From Corynebacterium guangdongense (GTDB lineage Bacteria; Actinomycetota; Actinomycetes; Mycobacteriales; Mycobacteriaceae), in the NCBI RefSeq assembly GCF_030408915.1, contig NZ_CP047654.1, positions 1,488,001 through 1,552,000 of the forward strand: 64,000 bases of DNA, read 5' to 3'. The notes below the pieces were generated by a model. It had not been told where the DNA came from. It was given only the letters and a program-made list of their open reading frames with translations, and ran no database searches. Positions 43,013 to 50,642 of the stretch are shown in pieces. Position 1 is the first letter of the stretch. The number at the start of each line of letters is the position of its first letter. Both the position numbers and the translations under genes were made by a program.

Positions 43013-43684
43013 ATGCGCACTCTGGTCGTCGTCACCGCTGGCCTGTCCAACCCGTCCAGCACCCGCAATGTCGCTGACCGCATTGCCCAGGCAGTCCAGA
43101 CGGCCGTGAGTTCGCGCGGTGAGGCCCTGCAGGTCAGGGTCGTCGAGGTCCGCGAGTACATCAACGACCTCGCCCACGTGATGTCCACCGGCATGTCCAC
43201 GGAGAAGCTCGACAAGGTCAAAACCGAGCTCTCCGACGCCGACGCCCTGATTGCCGTCACCCCCGTCTTCCAGGCCAGCTACTCGGGCCTGTTCAAGATG
43301 TTCTTCGACGTCCTCGACACCGAATCACTCAACGGCATGCCGACCATCATCGCCGCCACCGCCGGCAGCTCCCGCCACGCCCTGGTCCTGGAATACGCGC
43401 TGCGCCCGCTCTTCGTTTACCTGCGCACCCGCCTGGTCACCACCGGCCTGTTCGCCGCCACCGAGGACTTCGGCAGCTCGGAGGGCGCGGCCTTTGAAAA
43501 GCGCGTCCAGCGCGCGGCCGGCGAGCTCGCAGACATGATGATCACCTCCGACAGCTACACCCCCGGTTTTGGCGGCGCCACCGTCGAGGAGACCCGCCGG
43601 CCGCGCAAGAGCGGCGTCGACGTGACCGAGAACCTCACCCCGTTCTCCCAGCTGCTCAAGGGGCTCGACGGCTCCGGGAAGTAG
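43013..43684 (+). CDS. NAD(P)H-dependent FMN reductase, CE1759 family (LLM partner)
   Basis: 223 aa, flavodoxin-like fold. The phosphate loop TAGLSNPSSTRNVADRIA is at the N-terminus. ALIAVTPVFQASYSGLFKMFFDVLD and IIAATAGSSRHALVLEYALRPLF follow the NADPH-FMN-reductase pattern. It supplies FMNH2 to the upstream LLM enzyme. Start ATG 43013 follows AAGGTGAAG. It has its own promoter with a McbR-type operator, so it can be expressed separately from the LLM gene. It is followed by a strong bidirectional terminator. Confidence 0.92.
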   Translation: MRTLVVVTAGLSNPSSTRNVADRIAQAVQTAVSSRGEALQVRVVEVREYINDLAHVMSTGMSTEKLDKVKTELSDADALIAVTPVFQASYSGLFKMFFDVLDTESLNGMPTIIAATAGSSRHALVLEYALRPLFVYLRTRLVTTGLFAATEDFGSSEGAAFEKRVQRAAGELADMMITSDSYTPGFGGATVEETRRPRKSGVDVTENLTPFSQLLKGLDGSGK

Positions 43685-43720
43685 CCCCCGGGGGCTTGTC
43701 GACGCCCGGTAAATCAGGAT

Positions 43721-43775
43721 AAAACACACAGCGGCCCGCCCCCGGACACCCGGGGAGCGGGCCGCTGCACCTTTT
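43721..43775. terminator. Bidirectional terminator between FMN reductase and hisS
   Basis: CAGCGGCCCGC (43729-43739) and GCGGGCCGCTG (43757-43767) form a perfect 11-bp stem, with CCCCGG/CCGGGG able to extend inside. Four T follow on the plus strand (43772-43775) and AAAA (43721-43724) gives a T-run on the minus strand. It separates the two convergent genes. Confidence 0.9.
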
Positions 43776-43783
43776 CCGCCGGG

Positions 43784-45067
43784 CTACACCGACAGCGCGG
43801 CGCGGACCGCGGTGACCACCTCAGCCAGCGGCACCGGCTGCTGGGACTGATCGGCCATGTTCTTGACGGAGACGTTGCCGTCGGCAAGCTCCTGGTCGCC
43901 CAGGACGAGCGCGAGGCGCGCGCCGGCACGGTCGGCGCCCTTCATGGCGCCCTTGAGGCCACGATCGCCGTAGGCCATGTCGCAGGCGACGCCATTGGAG
44001 CGCAGCTCGTCGATGAGCAGCGCCATGCGGCGCTTGGCCTCGGCGCCCATGGCAACCCCGTAGACGTCGACGCGGCGCTCGGTGCCGTCAAGGACGACAC
44101 CCTCCGCCTCCAGGGCGAGGACGGTGCGGTCGACGCCGAGGCCGTAACCGATGCCGGAGAGATCCTGGCCGCCGAGCTGTCCCATGAGACCGTCATAGCG
44201 GCCGCCGCCGCCGATGCCCGACTGCGCACCGAGGCCGTCGTGGACGAACTCGAAGGTCGTCTTGGTGTAGTAGTCCAGGCCCCGGACCATGCGCGGGTTG
44301 ATGACGTACGGTACGCCCATGTCGTCGAGCAGGCCGGTGACGGTCTCGAAGTGCTCACGGGCCTCGGCGCTGAGGTGGTCCTTCATCAGGGGCGCGTCGG
44401 CGGTCATCTCCCGGACCTCCGGGCGCTTGTCGTCGAGCACTCGCAGCGGGTTGATCTCCGCCCGCCGGCGGGTCTCCTCGTCCAGGGGGAGGTCGAACAG
44501 GAACTTCTGCAGCGCCTCGCGGTAGGCCGGCCGGCAGGTGTCGTCGCCCAGGCTGGTCAACTCGAGGCGGAAGTCCCTGAGGCCGAGGCTGCGGTAGGAC
44601 CGGTCCGCCAGGGCGATCACCTCCGCGTCGAGCGCCGGATCATCGACGCCGATGGCCTCGATGCCGACCTGCTGGAGCTGACGGTAGCGGCCGGCCTGCG
44701 GGCGCTCGTAGCGGAAGAAGGGACCGTAGTAGTTGAGCTTGACCGGCAGCTGGCCGCGGTCCAGGTTGTGCTCGATGACGGCCCGCATGACGCCGGCGGT
44801 GCCCTCCGGACGCAGGGTGACGGAACGGTCACCGCGGTCGGCGAAGGTGTACATCTCCTTGCTGACCACGTCGGTGGACTCACCCACCCCGCGGGCGAAG
44901 AGGTTGGTGTCCTCAAAGACCGGCAGCTCGATGTGCTGGTAGCCGGCGAGATGGGCCTGACGGACGAACTCGTCGCGCACGGCGAGGAAGGTCGCCGAGA
45001 CGGGGGGAACGTAGTCGGGCACGCCCTTGGGCGCCGACAGGGCCTGGAATTTCTTGTTCTCGCTCAC
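43784..45067 (-). CDS. hisS: Histidyl-tRNA synthetase
   Basis: 427 aa. Class II synthetase: motif 1 region [18 protein letters not shown], motif 2 [18 protein letters not shown] and [23 protein letters not shown], HisA-type signature [14 protein letters not shown]. The C-terminal anticodon domain is at ~330-427. Start GTG 45067 has no ribosome binding site; TAAACT ends exactly 8 nt before it, so a leaderless transcript is likely. Confidence 0.97.
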   Translation of the reverse strand: MSENKKFQALSAPKGVPDYVPPVSATFLAVRDEFVRQAHLAGYQHIELPVFEDTNLFARGVGESTDVVSKEMYTFADRGDRSVTLRPEGTAGVMRAVIEHNLDRGQLPVKLNYYGPFFRYERPQAGRYRQLQQVGIEAIGVDDPALDAEVIALADRSYRSLGLRDFRLELTSLGDDTCRPAYREALQKFLFDLPLDEETRRRAEINPLRVLDDKRPEVREMTADAPLMKDHLSAEAREHFETVTGLLDDMGVPYVINPRMVRGLDYYTKTTFEFVHDGLGAQSGIGGGGRYDGLMGQLGGQDLSGIGYGLGVDRTVLALEAEGVVLDGTERRVDVYGVAMGAEAKRRMALLIDELRSNGVACDMAYGDRGLKGAMKGADRAGARLALVLGDQELADGNVSVKNMADQSQQPVPLAEVVTAVRAALSV

Positions 45068-45075
45068 GAGCGATC

Positions 45076-45081
45076 AGTTTA
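45076..45081 (-). promoter_or_regulatory. -10 box for leaderless hisS
   Basis: TAAACT on the minus strand, 8 nt before the GTG start of hisS and within the 23-bp gap after the MBL gene. Confidence 0.5.
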
Positions 45082-45090
45082 GCGCCTGGC

Positions 45091-45738
45091 CTATCGATCG
45101 TGGTTGGCAGCCTTGAGGAAGGGGTTGCCGGCGCGTTCGGCGCGCATCACCGTCGTGGGCCCGTGGCCGGGAAGCAGGGCGAGGGCGTCGTCAAGATCCC
45201 AGACGGGCCCGCGCAGGGTCTCGTCCATGGCGGCGGGGTCCGCGGTCGGGAAATCGGTGCGGCCGATCGAGCCGCGGAAGATGACGTCGCCGACGATCGC
45301 GAAATCCTCGGCGACCAGCAGGACCGATCCCGGCGAATGACCCGGGGCATGACGGACGGTCAGCTCGGTCTCTGCGAAGGTGTAGGTCTCGCCGTCGCGC
45401 AGGAAGCGCAGATCGGCCGGGTGGATCATCTGGTCGGCGGAGAAGAGGAACTGCGTCTCCGCGGCGCCCCCCTTGCCCTTCTCGAGCATGAAAGCGTCGT
45501 CCTCGTGAATCCAGACCGGCACGGAATGCGCGGCCGCGAGATCGCCCGCCTCACGGGTGTGGTCAAGATGGCCGTGGGTCAGGACGATCGCCTCCAGGGC
45601 CAGGCCCTTGTCCGCCAGGAACGCGTTGACCCGGTCGGCGGCGTGCAGACCGGGGTCGACGACGACCGCGCGGGTGTCCGTCGCCAGGAGATAGGTGTTG
45701 GTTTTATAGGGCCCGGCCGCGAATCCAGAAAGCTGCAT
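45091..45738 (-). CDS. MBL-fold metallohydrolase, glyoxalase II-like
   Basis: 215 aa from ATG 45738. The metal site THGHLDHT (HxHxDH) is intact, followed by HAPGHSPGSV, VGDVIFRGSIGRTDFP and the last His in LLPGHGPTT. These match the YcbL/hydroxyacylglutathione-hydrolase-like branch. It may act on a mycothiol thioester, because actinobacteria lack glutathione (inference). TAGACT lies 8 nt before the ATG and no ribosome binding site is visible, so the mRNA is probably leaderless. It is directly upstream of hisS, as in many actinobacteria. Confidence 0.9.
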   Translation of the reverse strand: MQLSGFAAGPYKTNTYLLATDTRAVVVDPGLHAADRVNAFLADKGLALEAIVLTHGHLDHTREAGDLAAAHSVPVWIHEDDAFMLEKGKGGAAETQFLFSADQMIHPADLRFLRDGETYTFAETELTVRHAPGHSPGSVLLVAEDFAIVGDVIFRGSIGRTDFPTADPAAMDETLRGPVWDLDDALALLPGHGPTTVMRAERAGNPFLKAANHDR

Positions 45739-45746
45739 GGCGGAAA

Positions 45747-45752
45747 AGTCTA
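45747..45752 (-). promoter_or_regulatory. -10 box for the leaderless MBL gene
   Basis: TAGACT on the minus strand, 8 nt before ATG 45738. The same 8-nt spacing is seen for hisS and ruvC. Confidence 0.5.
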
Positions 45753-45803
45753 GCGCCCGCCGGGAAGAAAGCACGCTTCTCGACGGGCGCCCCAATACCG
45801 GGC

Positions 45804-46319
45804 TTAGGAGTTGAGCGCGGCGACGGCGGCGTCGTAGTCCGGCTCGGTCTTGATTTCCTCCACCAGCTCCGCGTGGACGACCTCATGGTTTTCATCGGCC
45901 ACCACGACGGAGCGGGCCAGCAGGCCGTTCAGCAGCCCGCCCTTGGCGTGCTCGCCGTTGAGCACGACCCCGTAGTCCTCACCGAAGGAGGTGCGGAAGG
46001 CCGAACCGACGGTCACGTTCTCGATGCCCTCGGCACCACAGAAACGCTCCTGGGCAAAGGGCAGATCCTGGGAGACGCAAATGACGACGGTGTTGTCGAG
46101 ATCGGCGGCGAGCTCGTTGAACTTGCGGACCGAGGCCGCGCAGACGCCGGTGTCCATGGACGGGAAGATGTTCAGGACGACTCGCTTACCCGCGAAATCC
46201 TCGAGGGAGAACTGGTGGAGGTCGGTGCCCGTCAGCTCGAACTCCGGAAGTTTGCTGCCGGGGGCCGGCAGTTCACCGGTGGTGCTGGTCGGGTGACCTG
46301 AAAGAGTTACGTTAGCCAT
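45804..46319 (-). CDS. tpx: Thiol peroxidase (Tpx)
   Basis: 171 aa from ATG 46319. It is an atypical 2-Cys peroxiredoxin that reduces hydroperoxides with thioredoxin. The peroxidatic Cys is in [13 protein letters not shown], the resolving Cys in [45 protein letters not shown] is the family C-terminus. It is divergent from the cyclophilin gene. Confidence 0.96.
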   Translation of the reverse strand: MANVTLSGHPTSTTGELPAPGSKLPEFELTGTDLHQFSLEDFAGKRVVLNIFPSMDTGVCAASVRKFNELAADLDNTVVICVSQDLPFAQERFCGAEGIENVTVGSAFRTSFGEDYGVVLNGEHAKGGLLNGLLARSVVVADENHEVVHAELVEEIKTEPDYDAAVAALNS

Positions 46320-46394
46320 GCCGACCAGCATAGGCACAGAACCCGGCTCCGTGGCGCCGCGTCACCCCTCCCGGTGGGTGCGCGGGCGGGGCGT

Positions 46395-46400
46395 TAGACT
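46395..46400 (+). promoter_or_regulatory. -10 box of the cyclophilin gene
   Basis: TAGACT, about 50 bp before GTG 46450, in the divergent gap with tpx. The -35 is unclear. Confidence 0.4.
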
Positions 46401-46449
46401 GTTCCGGAATTGTCAGAACACCCGAGCAACGAGTGAGGAAGTACCCCCG

Positions 46450-47316
46450 GTGAGCGACAACAAAGAGCGTGGTGAGCAGGCGCTGAGCCGGCTCGACAAG
46501 GAACTCAAGGCCCGCGACCGCAAAAGGAAGCGGGGCCCGGCCATGGTGGCGGTGGCCTCCGCCGTCGTCGTCCTGGCTGCCGCCGGCGGCATCATCTTCG
46601 CCTCCACCCGCGGGGGCGAGGAAACCGTCACCGCCCAGGACGAGACCGCCACCACTGAAACCACGCCGGAGCTCCCGGAGGCCCAGCCCCTCGCGATGCA
46701 GCGTGCCGAGGCCCTGCCGTCGACCGTCACCTGCGAGTACCCCGCGGATGGCCGCGAAGCCAACGGCGCCACCGTCCCGCCGACCGAGGACATCTCCACC
46801 GAGGGCACCGCCACGGTCACCCTCGAGACCAACCGCGGTGACATCGGAATGGAGCTCGACCGCGCGGTGGCCCCCTGCACCGTCAACGCGATCACCCACC
46901 TCGCCGCGGAGGGTTATTACGACGACACCGTCTGCCACCGCATGACCGACCAGGGCATCTTCGTCCTGCAGTGCGGCGACCCGACCGGCACAGGTTCCGG
47001 CGGCCCAGGCTTCCAGTTCGCCAACGAGTACCCGACTGACGAGGCCACGGCCGAGACGATGAACACCCCGGTCCTCTACCCGCGTGGCTCCATCGCCATG
47101 GCGAACGCCGGCCCGGACACCAACGGCTCCCAGTTCTTCCTCAACTACGAGGACTCCCCGCTGCCTCCGCAGTACACCTACTTCGGCCAGATCAGCGAGG
47201 AGGGCCTGACGACGCTCGACGCCATCACCGAGCCGGGCGCCATCGCCTCCCCCGAGGTGCCCAACCTGACGACCCCGTCGGAGGAAGTCCGCATCGAGAA
47301 GGCCACCGTCTCCTAA
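46450..47316 (+). CDS. Membrane-anchored peptidyl-prolyl cis-trans isomerase (cyclophilin)
   Basis: 288 aa from GTG 46450, behind GAGGAAG. A basic cytoplasmic segment (LKARDRKRKRG) is followed by a membrane helix (~33-53, AMVAVASAVVVLAAAGGIIFA), a Thr/Glu-rich linker, then a cyclophilin domain outside the membrane. That domain has VTLETNRGDIGMEL, VCHRMTDQGIFVLQCGDPTGTGSGGPGFQF and MANAGPDTNGSQFFLNYED. It lacks the catalytic Arg-Phe of CypA in part (HRMTDQGIF in place of HRVIPGFM), so its activity may be reduced. Likely a folding factor for secreted proteins. A strong terminator follows. Confidence 0.92.
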   Translation: MSDNKERGEQALSRLDKELKARDRKRKRGPAMVAVASAVVVLAAAGGIIFASTRGGEETVTAQDETATTETTPELPEAQPLAMQRAEALPSTVTCEYPADGREANGATVPPTEDISTEGTATVTLETNRGDIGMELDRAVAPCTVNAITHLAAEGYYDDTVCHRMTDQGIFVLQCGDPTGTGSGGPGFQFANEYPTDEATAETMNTPVLYPRGSIAMANAGPDTNGSQFFLNYEDSPLPPQYTYFGQISEEGLTTLDAITEPGAIASPEVPNLTTPSEEVRIEKATVS

Positions 47317-47325
47317 CCACCGGCG

Positions 47326-47400
47326 ACGGGGGCACCACCGCGGTCACCGCGAACCCGGAACGTTTCTCAGGAAAAGTTCCGGGTTCTCTTCTGCCCCCGT
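47326..47400 (+). terminator. Nested double-stem terminator after the cyclophilin gene
   Basis: The inner stem is GAACCCGGAAC (47351-47361) with GTTCCGGGTTC (47376-47386), a perfect 11 bp followed by TCTTCT. An outer 9-bp stem, ACGGGGGCA (47326-47334) with TGCCCCCGT (47392-47400), encloses it. The two stems compete with or stack on each other. Confidence 0.8.
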
Positions 47401-47425
47401 TAACTAGGAATTCACCAGGTAACGA

Positions 47426-47455
47426 TTGATTCTTGCGGAGACCTCCGGCTAAACT
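47426..47455 (+). promoter_or_regulatory. Promoter of the first small secreted protein gene
   Basis: TTGATT (47426-47431), an 18-bp spacer and TAAACT (47450-47455). The leader would be about 36 nt. The ribosome binding site is weak (GGATTGGAA). Confidence 0.55.
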
Positions 47456-47497
47456 GCCGATAGTCTTCAATACACCTTTTGATTGGATTGGAATCCC

Positions 47498-47806
47498 ATG
47501 AAGAACATGCGCAAGGGCCTCGTCGCCGCTGCTACCGCCCTGACCGTCTCTTTCGCAGGCGTCTCTGTCGCCAACGCCCAGGACGCCCCCGCCGGTGAGA
47601 TCTCCATCACCACCACCGTCGACGCCGATACGAACTCCGAGGCCCCGGCGGCAGATGAGAACACCGACACGGAGCCGGCTGAGGACTCCTCCCTGTCCTC
47701 CATGTCCTCCGACATGGAGCCCAAGGAGATCCGCGACTGGATCGCCGTCTTCACCGCCATCGTCGGTGCCCTGAGCACCCTCTTTGCCTTCGTGAACAGG
47801 ATCTAA
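47498..47806 (+). CDS. Small secreted acidic protein with C-terminal hydrophobic helix (copy 1)
   Basis: 102 aa. It starts with a Sec signal peptide (MKNMRKGLVAAATALTVSF, predicted cut after SVANA). An acidic, Ser/Thr/Glu-rich linker follows. A final ~28 residues (PKEIRDWIAVFTAIVGALST…FVNRI) form one hydrophobic helix ending in F-V-N-R-I. It is not a known family to me. It is a paralogue of the next gene (shared EIR[DE]WI[AS]VFT) and its end resembles the tail of the neighbouring 5'-nucleotidase. Own promoter and terminator, so monocistronic. An envelope or mycomembrane role is inferred. Confidence 0.85.
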   Translation: MKNMRKGLVAAATALTVSFAGVSVANAQDAPAGEISITTTVDADTNSEAPAADENTDTEPAEDSSLSSMSSDMEPKEIRDWIAVFTAIVGALSTLFAFVNRI

Positions 47807-47841
47807 GGCTGCGCTGACCCGCTCAGCACACCGGACATTCG

Positions 47842-47885
47842 CCCGTCGCCCTGCCCGCCGCAGGCCGACGGGTTGACCGTCTTTC
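47842..47885 (+). terminator. Terminator between the two small secreted protein genes
   Basis: CCCGTCG-C-CCTGC (47842-47854) pairs with GCAGG-C-CGACGGG (47860-47872), a 12-bp stem with one mismatch and a 5-nt loop. The T-rich GTCTTTCT follows at 47879-47886. Confidence 0.7.
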
Positions 47886-47932
47886 TGGGCCGTGTCCTGA
47901 CCCACCACACGAAAATATTCACAGTAAACCCA

Positions 47933-47938
47933 TATACT
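47933..47938 (+). promoter_or_regulatory. -10 box of the second small secreted protein gene
   Basis: TATACT in an AT-rich island (AAAATATTCACAGTAAACCC precedes it), about 70 bp before the ATG at 48008. The -35 is weak. Confidence 0.5.
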
Positions 47939-48007
47939 GGGGTGCGTTTCCTGGAGAGCGCCACCACCGCTCTTCGCAACTTCTCCCCAGATTGGATCGT
48001 GCTGACA

Positions 48008-48256
48008 ATGAACTTCCGGAAGACCCTTCTCGCGGGAACCGCCGCCACCGCCATCGCTTTCAGCGGCGCCCCCGTGGCTTCCGCAGAGTCGGAACCCATG
48101 GTCGTGGACTCCCAGATCACCACCGCCCCTACTGAGGAAGAAGTGGACACCTCCTCCGATCCGGCGGAAATCCGGGAATGGATCAGCGTTTTCACCAGCG
48201 TCATCAACGCCATGACCACGACCTATAATTTCGTGGACCGCTATGTCCTGGACTAG
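48008..48256 (+). CDS. Small secreted acidic protein with C-terminal amphipathic helix (copy 2)
   Basis: 82 aa. Signal peptide MNFRKTLLAGTAATAIAFSG with a likely cut after PVASA. The mature protein is ~56 aa: an acidic linker (ESEPMVVDSQ, TEEEVDTSSD), then PAEIREWISVFTSVINAMT…NFVDRYVLD. It aligns with copy 1 in the last ~25 residues but is less hydrophobic and carries a short tail after F-V-D-R. Unknown family. It has its own promoter. It is convergent with the 5'-nucleotidase gene across a strong terminator. Confidence 0.83.
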   Translation: MNFRKTLLAGTAATAIAFSGAPVASAESEPMVVDSQITTAPTEEEVDTSSDPAEIREWISVFTSVINAMTTTYNFVDRYVLD

Positions 48257-48313
48257 GACTCCTGGACCAGGGCGGAGAAACAGGTCGTGATTCGTTTCCC
48301 ACCCGCCCGGGCA

Positions 48314-48367
48314 ACCACAGGACCCCGGCCCACCGAGCGAATGCGCGGTGGGCCGGGGTCCTGTGGT
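48314..48367. terminator. 22-bp perfect hairpin between convergent genes
   Basis: ACCACAGGACCCCGGCCCAC… (48314-48335) is perfectly complementary to 48346-48367, a 22-bp stem with a 10-nt loop. There is no T-run. It serves as a bidirectional terminator for the small secreted protein and the 5'-nucleotidase genes. Confidence 0.85.
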
Positions 48368-48399
48368 CGGTGGGTCAGTCCCGCTGAACCCTCCGGAGC

Positions 48400-50433
48400 C
48401 TAGAAGCGGCTGACGAAGGCATTGAGCTCGGCCGGGAATAGGTAGGCGACGGCACCACCGATGGCCGCCAGGATGGCGGCGACGGCGGCGACCAGGCCGA
48501 AGTTGTCGGAACCGGTGGAGGACCCGCGGGAATCAGCCCCGGGAGTCTGCCCCTCGGCGACAGTGACCGGAATGGAGACATTGGTTCCGGCGTCGGTGGT
48601 GATCGTCAAGGTCTGAGCACCAACCACGTCGGCCGGCATGTCCAGGGTGACGGTGGCGCGGCCGTTCTCTCCGAGGCCGTTGTCGGTGTCAGTGAGCGAA
48701 TTGTCGATCTCAGCGGTCTGGGTGACGCCGCCCAACCTGACGGTGACGGTCGTTGCCATCGGTTCGCCGGCGGAGGAGTAGTTGAGGGAGGAGAGGTCGA
48801 GGGTGACCTCCTCGCCAGCCTTGAGGTTCTCCAGACCGACGACGCCCACCTCCGCCTGACCCTCGCGGAGTTCGGCGCTGTCGGACGCGAGGAAGTCGCT
48901 GAACGCGGTGACGTCAAGGTAGCCCACGTCTGTCAGGTCGCGGACGTCAGCGGGGTCGATGAAGCCGTCGCCGCCCTCGAAGAGAAACGTCGCGGTCGCG
49001 ACCTGGTAGTCGGCGGCCGGGTCGAGTGCCTCACCGTCGATGGTGACGTTGATGATGCGCTCCCCCTTTGGCTGGGACGGGTCGTAGCTGTAGCTCACGT
49101 TGTCCGAGACACCCAGCGACAGGCGCGGGCGGGAGTTGCCGGTGCCCTCGGTCCACTGGTTCTCGAGGGCGTCGATGATCGCCTGACCCGACAGGGTGGC
49201 GTAGGCGAGGTTGTTGCCGAAAGGCTGCATGTCCTTGGCGTCCTGGACGGTGACCTTACCGGCAGGCAGGTCGGAGCGGACGCCGCCGGCGTTCATCAGG
49301 CCCAGGTCGATGACGTCGCCGCCGAGGAATTCGTCCATCGCCCACCGGTTAGACTCGGCCAGCATGTTGTTGGCGGTGGATTCGACGCCACGGTTCGAGC
49401 CTGGTTCTGCGCCCGGGTTGGAGCCGCGGTAGAAGGAGTCCTCCGTGGTGGCGAGGACCTCGGACCCCAGGGCCGTCGCTTCGGCCGTCGCAACGGCCAC
49501 GGTCTCGGTGACGGTGGCGTCCGGGACCAGGGCGGCGATCGCCTCGTCGGAGTAGTCGAACTGGCTGATCGATTCGGAGCCCTCGACGATCTCGCCGGTG
49601 CCGGTGTCGAAGGTGAACTCGTACTCCGAGATGACCTTGCCGTAGTCCTGGGACTGGGCGGTGAAGGTGCCGTTGTCGTCGCCCTGCGGGTGGCGGGCGT
49701 GGGAGTCACCGCCGAATGCTGCGTCGACGTGCTCGTTGAAGCCCTGGACGTTCTCGATGTCGTCGTGCTGCAGGACGATGACCACGTCGGCTTTATCCGT
49801 CGTCTTCAGCTCCTCGGCGTAGGAGTTGGCGGTGGCGACCGGGTCAGCGAAGGTCAGACCCTCGACACCGGCCGGCGACACCTTGTTCGGAACCTGGGTG
49901 GTGTTGGTGCCGATGACGGCGACGCGGACACCATCACGCTCGAAGATCTCGTACGGCTTCAGCGCCGGGTTGTCGTCTGCGTCGAGGACGTTGGCGTTGA
50001 GGATCGGGTAGTCGGACTTGACCTGGATGCGGTTGACCAGGTCGTCGTAGCCCCGGTCGAACTCGTGGTTGCCGGCGGTGGAGACGTCGATGCCCATCTC
50101 GTTGAGCGCCTTGAGCGTGTACTCGTCGTCCGAGATCGCGGAGACGAAGGCGGAACCGCCGACGTTGTCGCCGCTGGTGGTTCGGATCTGGTGGTCGTTG
50201 TCCTCGCCGACGAAATCCATGATGGCCGCCATCAGTGCCGCGCCCATCTGGGTGTTGGCCGGGTCATCGGCGTCGACCGACTGTTCCAGGTACCCGTGGA
50301 AGTCGGTGAAGTTGGTGATGGAGAAGGAGACCTGGCCGGCCTCGGCCGCGCCAGCCACCGAAGCGCCGGAGAAAACGAGTGAGGTGGCGGTGGCGGCAGC
50401 GAGCAGCTGGCCCGCGCGACGGAACTGGAACAC
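48400..50433 (-). CDS. Secreted 5'-nucleotidase / UshA-like metallophosphoesterase
   Basis: 677 aa from GTG 50433, behind AGGAG at 7 nt. The signal peptide is cut near SVAGA-AEAG. The metallophosphatase domain has metal motifs NFTDFHGYLE, SGDNVGG, AGNHEFDRGY, VLQHDD and GGDSHARHP. The usual GGHSQ/H is GGDSH here. The C-terminal nucleotidase domain has NAGGVRSDLPAGKVT and MQPFGNNLAYATLSGQ. A beta-rich Ig-like region and a Gly/Ser linker lead to a hydrophobic C-terminal helix (LVAAVAAILAAIGGAVAYLF) ending AFVSRF. Probably recovers phosphate or nucleosides from extracellular nucleotides. Confidence 0.93.
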   Translation of the reverse strand: MFQFRRAGQLLAAATATSLVFSGASVAGAAEAGQVSFSITNFTDFHGYLEQSVDADDPANTQMGAALMAAIMDFVGEDNDHQIRTTSGDNVGGSAFVSAISDDEYTLKALNEMGIDVSTAGNHEFDRGYDDLVNRIQVKSDYPILNANVLDADDNPALKPYEIFERDGVRVAVIGTNTTQVPNKVSPAGVEGLTFADPVATANSYAEELKTTDKADVVIVLQHDDIENVQGFNEHVDAAFGGDSHARHPQGDDNGTFTAQSQDYGKVISEYEFTFDTGTGEIVEGSESISQFDYSDEAIAALVPDATVTETVAVATAEATALGSEVLATTEDSFYRGSNPGAEPGSNRGVESTANNMLAESNRWAMDEFLGGDVIDLGLMNAGGVRSDLPAGKVTVQDAKDMQPFGNNLAYATLSGQAIIDALENQWTEGTGNSRPRLSLGVSDNVSYSYDPSQPKGERIINVTIDGEALDPAADYQVATATFLFEGGDGFIDPADVRDLTDVGYLDVTAFSDFLASDSAELREGQAEVGVVGLENLKAGEEVTLDLSSLNYSSAGEPMATTVTVRLGGVTQTAEIDNSLTDTDNGLGENGRATVTLDMPADVVGAQTLTITTDAGTNVSIPVTVAEGQTPGADSRGSSTGSDNFGLVAAVAAILAAIGGAVAYLFPAELNAFVSRF

Positions 50434-50557
50434 GAGAGAACTCCTGAAAAGGTGACGGAAGAATAACGATCCTGTCCAGATGTAGTGCAAGAACGCTGAG
50501 AGTTCTCTGTCATAATTTTTCCGGCGCTGGGGCTTTACCGGTTCGTGGGCAGAAATT

Positions 50558-50578
50558 CATGGTGACGTAACCACCATG
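50558..50578. repeat. Inverted repeat upstream of the 5'-nucleotidase
   Basis: CATGGTG (50558-50564), 7-bp spacer, CACCATG (50572-50578). It lies ~125 bp upstream of the nucleotidase start and 65 bp past the S9 peptidase stop. Possible operator. I do not see a PhoR-type direct repeat here. Confidence 0.35.
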
Positions 50579-50642
50579 TAGTTGGGCGGACACCCCGGCC
50601 ACCGGGCCGACACCTGGGCGCCGCAGACTGCAACAGGGATCG

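Noticed and set aside
43721..43775. Small RNA gene in the FMN reductase-hisS gap
   Set aside because: The only structure is the bidirectional terminator between convergent genes; no promoter is visible.
50434..50642. PhoR/PhoP box upstream of the 5'-nucleotidase
   Set aside because: I looked for the direct-repeat pattern on both strands of the gap and found only an inverted repeat (50558-50578) and a short AGAAC/GTTCT pair.
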